DNA from: Streptomyces albipurpureus
GTDB lineage: Bacteria; Actinomycetota; Actinomycetes; Streptomycetales; Streptomycetaceae
Reading direction: 5' to 3'
Length of the DNA stretch: 64,000 nt
Assembly: GCF_023701525.1 (NCBI RefSeq)
Contig: NZ_JAMQAW010000099.1
Span: forward strand, 42,153-106,152
Part shown: piece by piece, positions 33,375 to 41,562 of the stretch
Layout of the letters: each line of letters starts with the position of its first letter
How positions within the stretch are numbered: position 1 is the stretch's first letter
Program-made: the position numbers and the translations under genes
Notes under the pieces: model-generated
What the model was told of the DNA's origin: nothing
What the model saw: only the letters and a program-made list of their open reading frames with translations
The model's database searches: none

Positions 33375-33590
33375 GTGGACAACATCGACGAGGACCATGT
33401 GCGAGAGCCCGGGCTGGTGGTCCTGGACATCACCTGCGCCGACGAGGAAACCGTTATCACGGTGATAAGCACACTGGAACAGGTGTGGGCCACCTCCGGA
33501 ATCGTCGCGGTGTACCGCGATCCTGGCCAACCGGGCGTACGTGCACGACTGCGTGCGGACATCCACCGGCACGGGCCCGAACACCCCTAG
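33375..33590 (+). CDS. DUF6207 family small protein
   Basis: About 71 residues. EPGLVVLDITCADEETVITVISTLEQVWATSGIVAVYRDPGQPGVRARLRADI matches the Streptomyces-restricted DUF6207 family: a beta-alpha-beta unit followed by a conserved 'WATSG ... PGxPGVRAR' end. The GTG start fits the usual family N-terminus; no clear Shine-Dalgarno is present. The function is unknown. These genes often sit alone near mobile or accessory DNA. Confidence 0.75.
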   Translation: MDNIDEDHVREPGLVVLDITCADEETVITVISTLEQVWATSGIVAVYRDPGQPGVRARLRADIHRHGPEHP

Positions 33591-33971
33591 CGGGTAGTGA
33601 ACAGGGAGGACCGAAGTGCCCCGGCCGCTCCGGTTCGGGCCGGGCGCGGCCGGGGTGCCAGCGGCTGGCGGCGCCGCCGGAGAGTTCGTTGGTGCTCTTC
33701 GGCGATGTCAGCGATGCGCTCTTCTCCCCCGATTCGATGCGGACGGCATGCGACCTGCGCTTGCCCGGTCCGGAGATGTACTCGGTGTGGGCGCGGACGA
33801 AGAGGGTGGGACGGGCCTGCTGCCGGTCGAGCGGTTCCTGCCACGCGTCCACAACGGGGATCTTCTTCTCGATCCTGCCCGTCCCGGGGTGGGTGAGCGC
33901 GGACACGGAAGAAGGACACCTGCCCGTCCCCGGCCGCGTCGGCCCGTTCGGCGTTCCGTGCGGATGCCCTG
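33591..33971. other. Decayed or non-coding stretch
   Basis: Overlapping open frames exist on both strands (for example a minus-strand frame with KKIPVVDAWQEPLDRQQARPTLFVRAHTEYI), but none has a start signal or recognised domain. Given the remnants that follow, this is probably degraded accessory DNA. Confidence 0.35.
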
Positions 33972-34295
33972 ATGTCCGCGTCCGTGCCGCCTCGGCCGCC
34001 GTCGACATGGACGGTGGGTTTCAGATTCCGTAAAGCGCAGATGCAGGCCGACCGTGGCCCTGGCGAGGCCGCGAAGGCAACCCTGCGTGACCTGGCGGGC
34101 GAGCTGGCGGCCACGCCACTGAGAGTGCGAACTCTGGTCGTCCTTGGTGACCTGCTGGCCTCTGACGGTGACCACGCCGTGGCTCGCCCCGTACTACGCG
34201 AGGCCGTCGCCCCGGCCGAGTCGCTGGCCGAAGCCGATGACTTGGCGGACTACGAGGTCAACCGCGCCCGCGACGTCGTGGAACGTCTCGCTTGA
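33972..34295 (+). CDS. Hypothetical protein, possibly truncated helical-repeat remnant
   Basis: From about residue 24 on, the frame reads as ordinary helical protein: EAAKATLRDLAGELAATPLRVRTLVVLGDLLASDGD ... ADDLADYEVNRARDVVERLA, reminiscent of the last repeats of a TPR-like protein. The first ~23 residues look unstructured; an internal ATG at 34041 is an alternative start. It may be the 3' end of a once longer gene. It overlaps the transposase remnant start by four bases. I give no function. Confidence 0.3.
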   Translation: MSASVPPRPPSTWTVGFRFRKAQMQADRGPGEAAKATLRDLAGELAATPLRVRTLVVLGDLLASDGDHAVARPVLREAVAPAESLAEADDLADYEVNRARDVVERLA

Positions 34296-34570
34296 CTACT
34301 CGGCGCACCATACAGAGAAGCCTCACGCGGGGCGAAGCGCTGTTCGAGTTATGCGACGCGCTGTTGTGCACGGACGGGCCGGTTCGGACGCTGGTCGATC
34401 TCGCGCTCGCGCCAGAAAACCGCCGCAGCCAGGTGCCCCAGAGGTCCTGGTCGTGTTCGACGCCCCCCCGCATCGCCCATCTGCTGGCGGGCTGCCCGTC
34501 GAGATCCTCGGCCGCCTCCGGTCCGACCAGGTGATGCGGCGGCCGACACCGGAGAGGGTCTACGGCCCGG
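34292..34570 (+). pseudogene. Transposase remnant (Streptomyces IS701-like/NF041680-type), deleted and frameshifted
   Basis: Residues GEALFELCDALLCTDGPVRTLVDLALAPENRR resemble the N-terminus of a widespread Streptomyces transposase group. After ~34440 the similarity continues in another frame as VLVVFDAP...GGLPVEILGRLRSDQVMRRPTP, which belongs over 100 residues further along in full-length copies. So there is an internal deletion plus a frameshift, and the catalytic DDE region is absent. No terminal inverted repeats could be defined. The identification is from memory of the family pattern. Confidence 0.5.
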
Positions 34571-34840
34571 GGGCGGGGCACGCCGGCAGCTGTAGGCGCG
34601 AAACGGGTAGGCGCGGTTCCCGAGTGCGAGCCGGCCGTTGTCGCCGACGGCTGGGCGCTCCGTGCCCAGCCCCACGGCGCCGACCGCGCTACCGATCGTC
34701 ACACCGGTGCGGCGGGGATCGACGGGGTCGCCGCCCCTGGCGTCGCTCGGCGGTGGTCGCCCACGGTCGCGACATTTGACCCCGCCCTGGCGCTCCTAGA
34801 TCGGGAAGCCACGGGAAATTCGGGTACCCATGCAGCTCGG

Positions 34841-34895
34841 AATACCAGAGGGGGGTATATTGCTGAGCCGTAGGGATATACCCCCCTCCGGTATT
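34841..34895. promoter_or_regulatory. Paired inverted CsoR-like operator boxes before MFS gene
   Basis: AATACCAGAGGGGGGTATAT (34841-34860) and ATATACCCCCCTCCGGTATT (34876-34895) are inverted copies with one mismatch in 20, separated by 15 bases. Each box is itself an ATACC...GGTAT dyad with G/C runs, like CsoR/FrmR-family operators. The second box abuts the Shine-Dalgarno of the gene at 34906, so binding would block expression. Confidence 0.6.
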
Positions 34896-34905
34896 GGAGA
34901 TCGTC

Positions 34906-36348
34906 ATGTCAACCCCAACCGCTCCACCCAGTCCACGCCGCTGGACGGCGCTGGTCTTCATAGCCCTGGCCCAGTTCACGGTCATCATGGACACGTCGAT
35001 CATCGGTGTGGCTCTCCCCAAGATGCAGGTTGACCTGGGCTTCTCCCCTGAGGGCCTGTCCTGGGTGTTCAACGCCTACGTCATTGCCTTCGGTGGGCTT
35101 CTCCTGCTCGGCGGGCGACTGTCCGATCTGTTCGGCGCCAAGCGGGTCTTCGTCGCCGGTTGGACCGTGATGGCCGCGGGCTCCCTGGTCGCCGGCCTCG
35201 CCTCTGAGGTCTGGGTCGAACTGACCGGCCGTGCCCTCCAGGGCGTCGGTGCCGCGCTGATCGCCCCGGCCGCCCTGACCCTGCTGATGATGCTCTTCGG
35301 CGGCCGCCCCAAGGAACTGACCAAGGCGCTGGCTCTGTACGGCGCCGCGGCCCCGGCAGGCGGCACCGCAGGCGTCTTCCTCGGCGGCCTCATCACCGAG
35401 TACGCCAGTTGGCCCTGGGTGTTCTACATCAACATCCCGATCGCCCTGGTCGTGCTCGCTGTCACCCCGTCGGTCATGCCCTCCGCCCCGATCCGCCGCG
35501 GCTCGGTCGATCTTGCGGGAGCTGCCACCGTCACACTGGGACTGGCCACCGCCGTCTACGCCATCGTCCGCGCCCCCGAAACCGGCTGGGGCTCAGCGGA
35601 GACCTGGCTCGTGCTGCTGGCCGGCGTGGCTCTGATCGCCGCGTTCATCGTCATCCAGTCCAAGCGCCGCGAGCCGCTGATGCGGCTCGGTATCTGGCGG
35701 GCACCCAACCTGGCCGGAGCGAACATCGCGCAGTTGCTGATGGCTGCCGCGTGGATCCCGATGTGGTTCTTCCTGAACCTCTACCTCCAGCAGGTCCTGG
35801 GACTGGGCGCCTTCGCCTCCGGCGCGGCCCTGCTTCCCATGACGGTCGCCATCATGATCATGATGATCGTCCTGGCGCCCCGCCTGATCGCCCGCTTCGG
35901 GACCAAGCCACTCATCGTCACCGGTCTGCTGTCCCTCGCGGCAGGCATGCTGTGGCTGTCCTTCGCCCGGGCGGACGGCACCTTCTGGGTCGATGTCCTG
36001 CCCGCTTCCCTGCTGGCCGCGGCGGGCATGTCCCTGGCGTTCATCCCCTCCCTCGGCACCGCGCTGTCCAGCGCGCGACCCGAGGAAGGCGGCCTGGCAT
36101 CCGGCATCGTCAACACCAGCTACCAGGTCGGCTCAGCTCTGGGACTGGCCGCGATGACGGCCGTGTCCGCGGCGTACGGCGCCCGCGAACTCGGCAACCC
36201 CGAGGCACTCACCAACGGGTTCTCCGCAGCCTTCCTCGGCGCGGCGGCACTGGCCGCCGTCGGCGCACTCGCATCACTACTCACCCTGCGCACCGCCCCG
36301 AATTCGACTCACCGTGAGGAGCAGCCCGCAAAGGCGGACGCAGCCTGA
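34906..36348 (+). CDS. MFS exporter, DHA2 (14-TM)
   Basis: A 480-residue membrane protein. Helix 1 carries FTVIMDTSIIGVALPKMQVDLGFS (DHA2 D1 motif); motif A is GRLSDLFGAKRVF; motif C lies near GGTAGVFLGGLIT. About fourteen helices are visible. The ATG follows GGAG. Paired CsoR-like boxes overlap the leader, suggesting control by metal, persulfide or aldehyde stress; the regulator gene is not in the window. A clear hairpin follows, so the unit is monocistronic. The substrate is unknown. Confidence 0.88.
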   Translation: MSTPTAPPSPRRWTALVFIALAQFTVIMDTSIIGVALPKMQVDLGFSPEGLSWVFNAYVIAFGGLLLLGGRLSDLFGAKRVFVAGWTVMAAGSLVAGLASEVWVELTGRALQGVGAALIAPAALTLLMMLFGGRPKELTKALALYGAAAPAGGTAGVFLGGLITEYASWPWVFYINIPIALVVLAVTPSVMPSAPIRRGSVDLAGAATVTLGLATAVYAIVRAPETGWGSAETWLVLLAGVALIAAFIVIQSKRREPLMRLGIWRAPNLAGANIAQLLMAAAWIPMWFFLNLYLQQVLGLGAFASGAALLPMTVAIMIMMIVLAPRLIARFGTKPLIVTGLLSLAAGMLWLSFARADGTFWVDVLPASLLAAAGMSLAFIPSLGTALSSARPEEGGLASGIVNTSYQVGSALGLAAMTAVSAAYGARELGNPEALTNGFSAAFLGAAALAAVGALASLLTLRTAPNSTHREEQPAKADAA

Positions 36349-36386
36349 GCCCACCAGCACCACCGCGTGCTCACCACGCACGTGTC

Positions 36387-36416
36387 GCCTGACAGGGGAA
36401 GAGACCCCTGTCAGGC
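36387..36416 (+). terminator. Intrinsic terminator after MFS gene
   Basis: A perfect 12-bp stem (GCCTGACAGGGG at 36387-36398, complement 36405-36416) with a 6-base loop is followed by TTCC. It lies 38 bases after the MFS stop. Confidence 0.75.
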
Positions 36417-37624
36417 TTCCCGGGGCACATCCCCAGGGGGCCTTCCTGCCTTTCGCGTCAATCCGTCACCGCGGCGGGGCCATGACGGCTTGGGACCGCA
36501 GCCGGGCGCGATCGTGTCTCGCCAACTCCGCCCTGGACCGCTCCAGGCGGCGAAGTCCTCGAAGTACCCGTGCGGTGCGCCGGGTTCGCCACGTTGTCCC
36601 GTGAAGCGGGGCGACGTGGCGTCATCGCCGCGGTCCGCGGGGTCCTTGCCTTCGCGGCGCGCGCCTCCAGGCAGGGTTCGGCATCAGAACGCTCGGAGGA
36701 GTACCTGGTCAGGGGTGGGGTCGCCTGTTCGGTTACCGGGCTGGTACCGCCTGGGTTGTGTGTCTGGTATCCAAGGAGTGGTTGCCCCGTTCGGTGTGGA
36801 CAAGGGGGTTGTGGATGGTTCCCGACCTAAGAACGTGTGGGGAACGTCAGAACGTGTGGGGAACGTCGTTGTCAGGCGGTTGGGCCTCCAGCAGGATGCG
36901 GCGCGCGCCGCACAACGCCTCTTCCGGGACGACCTCGGAGCGGACTCCTCGAAGAGGCTGGAGATCGTCAGGCCATGAGGAAGGAGTTCGGCGGCGAGAC
37001 CCACGAGGAAGGCGGGATCCTCGCCACCGTGCAGGACGGTTCCGGCAGCGGTTCGGGAAGGATCCGACGTGAGCAGTACCCGCAGCGGGGCGCCCCTATG
37101 GCCGCCGACCAGCTTCGCATCGCCCCGGCAGGCGTCACCCACGTGGTCACCTTCTTCGATGACCTCGACAGCAAGGCCAGGCACTCCACGCTCCTGTGCC
37201 GGGAGCGGCAGCTGAGCAGCGAGTTACCCAAGGGCAAGGCCACAAGCCTGGCCACAGTCGGCGGAGTGATCGGCTTCGCCAGGGCGCGCGCCCTGTGCAC
37301 AGGCCCGGGTCCTTGGTTCGTCCCCTTCGTCAGCCAGCGCGGCGAAGGCACCTGAACACCCCCACCCACCAAGGCCGCTGTCTCAGGCAGTCCCGCGCCA
37401 ACCGGTGCGGGTCCCGTCATTCCGGCTCCACGGACGACGTCGGACAGGGCAAACGAATGTCAGCGGACCGGACACGGGAAGGTCCGCCCGATCCACTCCC
37501 CCGGGCCTCCCGACCCATCCCCGTCTCCTGGAGCCGAACGGCTCCCACGGCCACGACCGGGTCAGACCCTCAACCAGGCCCGAAAGACCCGTCTGTCGAA
37601 CCCACCCGGAAAGGGACACCAAGA
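36417..37624. other. 1.2-kb region without a supported gene
   Basis: Frames exist on both strands (plus 36837-37355; minus 36684-37184, which contains AAGTVLHGGEDPAFLVGLAAELLPHGL) but neither has a family I recognise or a good start. The stretch may be eroded mobile or accessory DNA. It contains a 19-bp tandem duplication (listed separately). The last ~100 bases should hold the decarboxylase promoter, which I cannot place. Confidence 0.4.
36830..36867. repeat. Two perfect 19-bp tandem repeats
   Basis: AGAACGTGTGGGGAACGTC occurs at 36830-36848 and immediately again at 36849-36867. Each unit contains an AACGT...ACGTT-like partial dyad, so it could be a pair of protein-binding sites or simple slippage. 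Confidence 0.75.
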
Positions 37625-39316
37625 ATGATCTCAGAGCGCCCCGAACCTCCCCCGGCGGACTTACCCGAACCGACCGACGACGACTACAGGCTGGGCACCC
37701 ACGCCTACACCAACGAGCAGCGGACGGCGGTCCTCGCCAAACTGGAGGAACACCTCAGCCGGCGCCGGGGACGCCTGCTGGGCTATCAGACCAATCTGTC
37801 GCTCGACGGCCATGCCTCGCTCGGACGCTTCCTGAGTTACCACATCAACAACATCGGAGACCCGTTCGTCGACAGCCACTACAGTCTGCACTCACGGTGG
37901 CTGGAGCGGGCGGTCCTGGAGCACTACGCACGGCTCTGGCACGCTCCGCTCCCCCTGGACCCCACTGCCCCTCAGGACGGGGACGGATGGGGCTATGTGC
38001 TGTCCATGGGCAGCACCGAGGGAAACCTCTACGCCTTGTGGAACGCCCGCGACTACCTCGATGGCAACGCCCTGGTCCGCGACGAGATCTCCGGCGATGC
38101 GAGTTGCCGCACAACGTACATCCGGGCCAAGCACCCCGACGACAACCCCAACGCCTACGCACCGGTTGCGTTCTTCTCGCAGGAGACCCACTACTCCCAC
38201 ATCAAGGCCATGCGAGTGCTGGACATCCCGACCTTCTACGACCTGGGCGGAAGCCTCTACCCCGGGCAGTGCCCCCTCGAACCGGCCGGCGCGGGGACGC
38301 AGACCTACAACGGATGGCCCCTGGGAGGCGTCCCCACCACCGGCGGGGACGAGGGACCGGGCACCGTCGACGTTGACGCCCTGGTCGCCCTCGTGGACTT
38401 CTTCGCCGCGAAGGGGCACCCGGTCCTCGTCAACTTCAACATCGGCAGCGTCTTCAAGGGCGCCTATGACGACGTCGAGTACGCCTGCGAGCGGCTCCGC
38501 CCCGTCTTCGCAGCACATGGCCTGGTCGACCGCAGCGTGCGCTTCGACCCCGATGACCCGGACCGGGTCAGCGTCCGCAACGGCTACTGGATCCATGTCG
38601 ACGGAGCCCTCGGCGGCGCCTACGCCCCCTATCTGGAGAAGGCCCGGGACGCCGGCCTCATCAAGACCGCGTCCCCGGTCTTCGACTTCCGGATCCCCGA
38701 GGTGTCCTCGATCGTCACCAGCGGCCACAAGTACCCCGGGGCGCCGGTCCCCACCGGTATCTATATGTCCCGTGCCGGGTCCAAGCTGCGCCCGCCGTCC
38801 GATCCGGCGGTCGTCTCCTCCCCGGACAGCACCTTCGCCGGCTCCCGCAGCGGATTCGCCTCCCTGGCCATGTGGAACCACCTCGCGCAGTTCAGCGAGG
38901 AACAGCAGGTGCGGCAGGCCGCCGAGGTCCTCCAGGTCGCCGAGTACACGGCCGACCGCCTCCGGAACCTCAGCGACCTACTGCGGGAGCGCGGCGAGCC
39001 CTGGGCCGAGGACGGCATCGAGGTGGGCCACGGCGACCACGCACTCAGCGTCTGGTTCCAACAGCCCCGGGCCGAGATCACCGAGAAGTACTCACTGGCC
39101 TGCGTTCCGCTCAACCTCGGTGGCCGCCGCCACGACTACAGCCATGTCTACGTCATGCCGCATGTCACCCGCGAACTCATCGACGAACTCCTGGACGACC
39201 TCGCCCGCCCCGGCGCCTTCGACCGCTCCGCCGAAGGAGACGCGGACCGGCCCCCACTCCCCCGGGATCACATCCCGCAGGCGCCCACGCGGACTGCGCC
39301 CTCGCCGCGACACTGA
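37625..39316 (+). CDS. PLP-dependent group II decarboxylase (histidine/valine decarboxylase-like)
   Basis: A 563-residue cytoplasmic enzyme. A glycine-rich cofactor loop (SMGSTEGNLYALW, about 130-143), the His stacking on PLP (SQETHYSHIKA, about 185), the Asp of HVDGALGGAY (about 322-331) and the Schiff-base Lys in TSGHKYPG (about 362-366) are all present. This branch includes VlmD-type valine decarboxylase and enzymes annotated as histidine decarboxylase, so the substrate cannot be set from motifs. Its product would be a primary amine. The ATG has AAAGGGA about ten bases upstream; a longer upstream extension is Arg/Pro-rich and unlikely. It is isolated from other biosynthetic genes. Confidence 0.88.
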   Translation: MISERPEPPPADLPEPTDDDYRLGTHAYTNEQRTAVLAKLEEHLSRRRGRLLGYQTNLSLDGHASLGRFLSYHINNIGDPFVDSHYSLHSRWLERAVLEHYARLWHAPLPLDPTAPQDGDGWGYVLSMGSTEGNLYALWNARDYLDGNALVRDEISGDASCRTTYIRAKHPDDNPNAYAPVAFFSQETHYSHIKAMRVLDIPTFYDLGGSLYPGQCPLEPAGAGTQTYNGWPLGGVPTTGGDEGPGTVDVDALVALVDFFAAKGHPVLVNFNIGSVFKGAYDDVEYACERLRPVFAAHGLVDRSVRFDPDDPDRVSVRNGYWIHVDGALGGAYAPYLEKARDAGLIKTASPVFDFRIPEVSSIVTSGHKYPGAPVPTGIYMSRAGSKLRPPSDPAVVSSPDSTFAGSRSGFASLAMWNHLAQFSEEQQVRQAAEVLQVAEYTADRLRNLSDLLRERGEPWAEDGIEVGHGDHALSVWFQQPRAEITEKYSLACVPLNLGGRRHDYSHVYVMPHVTRELIDELLDDLARPGAFDRSAEGDADRPPLPRDHIPQAPTRTAPSPRH

Positions 39317-39431
39317 CACCACGACACCCGCCGCCGACACCTCCCCCGCCGTCTATCGCGTACCCGCTTGCTGCCTTCCGGGCGGTTCGGAGCCAGGCCC
39401 GGAACGCAGGACAGGAACACGCTCCGATTGC

Positions 39432-39504
39432 TGTCGGACATGCCGTCCGACAAGAGCCGATGCCAGTGAACCGCCTAGCAAAGCGGGCCGTTCACTGGCA
39501 TCGG
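39432..39504 (+). terminator. Two adjacent hairpins downstream of the decarboxylase
   Basis: Hairpin 1: TGTCGGAC (39432-39439) pairs with 39445-39452 over a 5-base loop. Hairpin 2: CCGATGCCAGTGAAC (39457-39471) pairs perfectly with 39490-39504 over an 18-base loop. They lie 116 bases after the decarboxylase stop. Otherwise 39317-39707 shows no gene. Confidence 0.55.
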
Positions 39505-39707
39505 GCGCTCTCCACACAGTCTGTCAGGCGAGCGTGTGCTCAAGGCTGTTGGAGACTGGGTGCCGAGCCGTCGCGATCCTGCGCATCAGCGGCATCGGCG
39601 CAGACGGGCCAACCGCCCGCAAGGAGCCGATCTCCCACGCCGCCCGGGCGCACAACGGCTGACCGCGCCCCTGGACACCACCGGACCATCCTTGCGGTTC
39701 AGTCGGT

Positions 39708-40286
39708 TCAGTCGGTCGGCGGCCCATCCGCGTGCCCGTCTTCGGGGCGTGGCACCAGTGTGGGCGCGGTCAGTTGTCCGGGCTGCGGCCAGTTGGCGAA
39801 TGCCTCGGCGTAGCTGTGGCTCATGATCTCCAGGACGGTGCCCCATGGGTCGGTGGTGTAGGCCAGCGTCCAGGGACGTCCCGGCACGAACGCGTACGGT
39901 GCCGAGATCAGTGTGCCGCCCGCGTCGGTGATCCGGGTGACCATGGCCTCGACGTCCGGGTATGTCAGGCACAGATGCCAGATGCCCCGGTCGAGATAGG
40001 GCACCCGTTCTTCGACCGGTCGCCGCCCGCGAGTCGGCGGGTCGATGAACTGGAACAGCTCGATGCCCACGGCGTTCGCGGTGAGCAGATGTGCCTGCCA
40101 CGCCTTGCGGAACCGGTCTCCGAGGACCGTGGCGGCCTCGGCGTGCCCGGTCGGGGCGAGTACCCGCGGCCCCATGATGCAGCGGAAGCCGAAGACCTCC
40201 CCGTACCAGTCGATGGCGGCGTGGATATCGGGAACGGTCACGCCGATGTGGTTGACCGTCAGGGCGGCGGTCGATGCGTCGGACAT
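39708..40286 (-). CDS. VOC-family (glyoxalase/dioxygenase-like) protein
   Basis: A 192-residue protein with a VOC fold. The N-terminal VNHIGVTVPDIHAAIDWYGEVFGFRCIMG supplies the first His, the second half starts at GIWHLCLTYPDVEAMVTRITDAGG with a His, and TDPWGTVLEIMSHSY supplies the Glu ligand. It resembles methylmalonyl-CoA epimerase/glyoxalase-like members. The ATG at 40286 is preceded by GAGGAG. It is divergent from a CUT2-type ABC importer and shares a control region containing two copies of one motif, so it probably acts on the imported compound. Confidence 0.83.
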   Translation of the reverse strand: MSDASTAALTVNHIGVTVPDIHAAIDWYGEVFGFRCIMGPRVLAPTGHAEAATVLGDRFRKAWQAHLLTANAVGIELFQFIDPPTRGRRPVEERVPYLDRGIWHLCLTYPDVEAMVTRITDAGGTLISAPYAFVPGRPWTLAYTTDPWGTVLEIMSHSYAEAFANWPQPGQLTAPTLVPRPEDGHADGPPTD

Positions 40287-40323
40287 CAGTGACTCCTCGC
40301 TGTTGTCGAGGCTTTGAGTCATT

Positions 40324-40399
40324 GAATGTATCCGATTTATGCGTTCGAGGTCTTTTAAGTGAGGTTAGCGAGGGTTATCGTCGCCGAATGTATCCAATT
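40324..40399. promoter_or_regulatory. Direct repeat GAATGTATCC-R-ATT in divergent VOC/ABC promoter
   Basis: GAATGTATCCGATT (40324-40337) and GAATGTATCCAATT (40386-40399) are 62 bases apart in the gap between the VOC gene and the ABC operon. Their reverse complement, AATTGGATACATTC, looks like a GntR/FCD half-dyad. Two copies at about six helical turns fit looping or dual control. Confidence 0.5.
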
Positions 40400-40443
40400 G
40401 CTTGCTTGGATCGCGATACCGCCTGGTGTGGGAAGGATCGACG

Positions 40444-41562
40444 ATGACCCGTTTGTGCCGAGCCGTGGTTACGGCGGCCGCCGGCGCGATGGCGCTGCTT
40501 CTGACGGGTTGCGGGAACCTGTCCGTCGTGCCGGCGAAGATCACCAGTACGGGAAGCCTCGACGGCGGGCGCGCGACCATCGTCGCGTTCATGGTCTCGA
40601 CGGCGAACCACTACGTAGGGGCTGAGGTCAAGGCGATGCGGGCGGAGGCCGCCCGGCTGAACTACCGACTTGAGGTCATTGACAACAGGTTCGATCAGAC
40701 CGAGCAGAATCAGCAGGTCCGGCAGTTCCTCGCGTCCGGCAAGCCAGCCGCGGCCTTCGTCTACTGGCCGGCCAACAACGACACGGGAGTCAACTCCGCC
40801 CGGCTCCTGGCCGCGCGGGCGCCCGTGGTGCAGCTCAGCGGCAGGGTGCTGCCGCAGGCCGAGCCGTATGTCACCGCCCGTCCGGGGCAGGACAACGAAG
40901 CCATCGGGACCACGATGGGGACCATGGCCCTCAAGGCGGTGGACGAGGCCAGGGCCAAGGGAAAGAAGTTCCGCGGCCCACAGGGCAAGCCCAACCTCCT
41001 GGAAGTCACCTACCCCTCCGGCTATGAGGCCGGAGTCGTGCGCCACAACGCCTTCTTCGACCGGGTCGGCGACTCGTTCAACCTGCTGTCCACGGAGAAC
41101 GCGAAGTCCCCCGACGCGCAGGGCGGGTTCACGGCCGCCAGCCAGGTCCTGTCCAAGTACAAGGGACAAGGCATCGACATCGTCGTCGCCGGTTCGAACA
41201 ACATCGGCACCGGTGTGGTCAAGGCTCTCCAGCAGTACGGCCTGCGGCCGGGCAAGGACGTCACCGTCGTGGTGGGCGACTTCTCCGGCGACCAGCAGCC
41301 GCTGGTCAAGGGGCAGATCTACGCCGCGGTGCTCCAGTCGCCGGTGATCGAGGGGATCCTGGCGGTCCAGACCGTGGCCCGGCTCCGCGCGACGGGCAAG
41401 GTCGTCGACGGCACGGTGCAGTTGCCTGAGGCACTGGCCCAGCCCCCGCTCTCGGACACCGCGCCGAGCCGCTTCACCTATATGCCGCATCCGGCGATCA
41501 CCTCGCAGAACTACGAAACGCTGCGAGTGTGGGGCCGCTCCATACGGGAGTTGCAGTTCTGA
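40444..41562 (+). CDS. Sugar-type ABC transporter substrate-binding lipoprotein
   Basis: A 372-residue lipoprotein. The signal peptide ends in a lipobox (LLLTGC, Cys at about residue 21). The mature part is a periplasmic-binding-protein type I fold of the RbsB (Peripla_BP_4) class: ATIVAFMVSTANHYVGAEVKAMRAEAARLNYRLEVIDNRFD, then VYWPANNDTG, then DIVVAGSNNIGTGVVKAL. GGAAGGA lies six bases before the ATG. The stop overlaps the ATPase start by one base. Family ligands are pentoses, AI-2 and similar; the divergent VOC gene suggests a non-standard ligand. Confidence 0.88.
   Translation: MTRLCRAVVTAAAGAMALLLTGCGNLSVVPAKITSTGSLDGGRATIVAFMVSTANHYVGAEVKAMRAEAARLNYRLEVIDNRFDQTEQNQQVRQFLASGKPAAAFVYWPANNDTGVNSARLLAARAPVVQLSGRVLPQAEPYVTARPGQDNEAIGTTMGTMALKAVDEARAKGKKFRGPQGKPNLLEVTYPSGYEAGVVRHNAFFDRVGDSFNLLSTENAKSPDAQGGFTAASQVLSKYKGQGIDIVVAGSNNIGTGVVKALQQYGLRPGKDVTVVVGDFSGDQQPLVKGQIYAAVLQSPVIEGILAVQTVARLRATGKVVDGTVQLPEALAQPPLSDTAPSRFTYMPHPAITSQNYETLRVWGRSIRELQF

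Noticed and set aside
36684..37355. Overlapping frames on both strands between the MFS and decarboxylase genes
   Set aside because: Neither has a ribosome site, recognised family or convincing start; both could be remnants.
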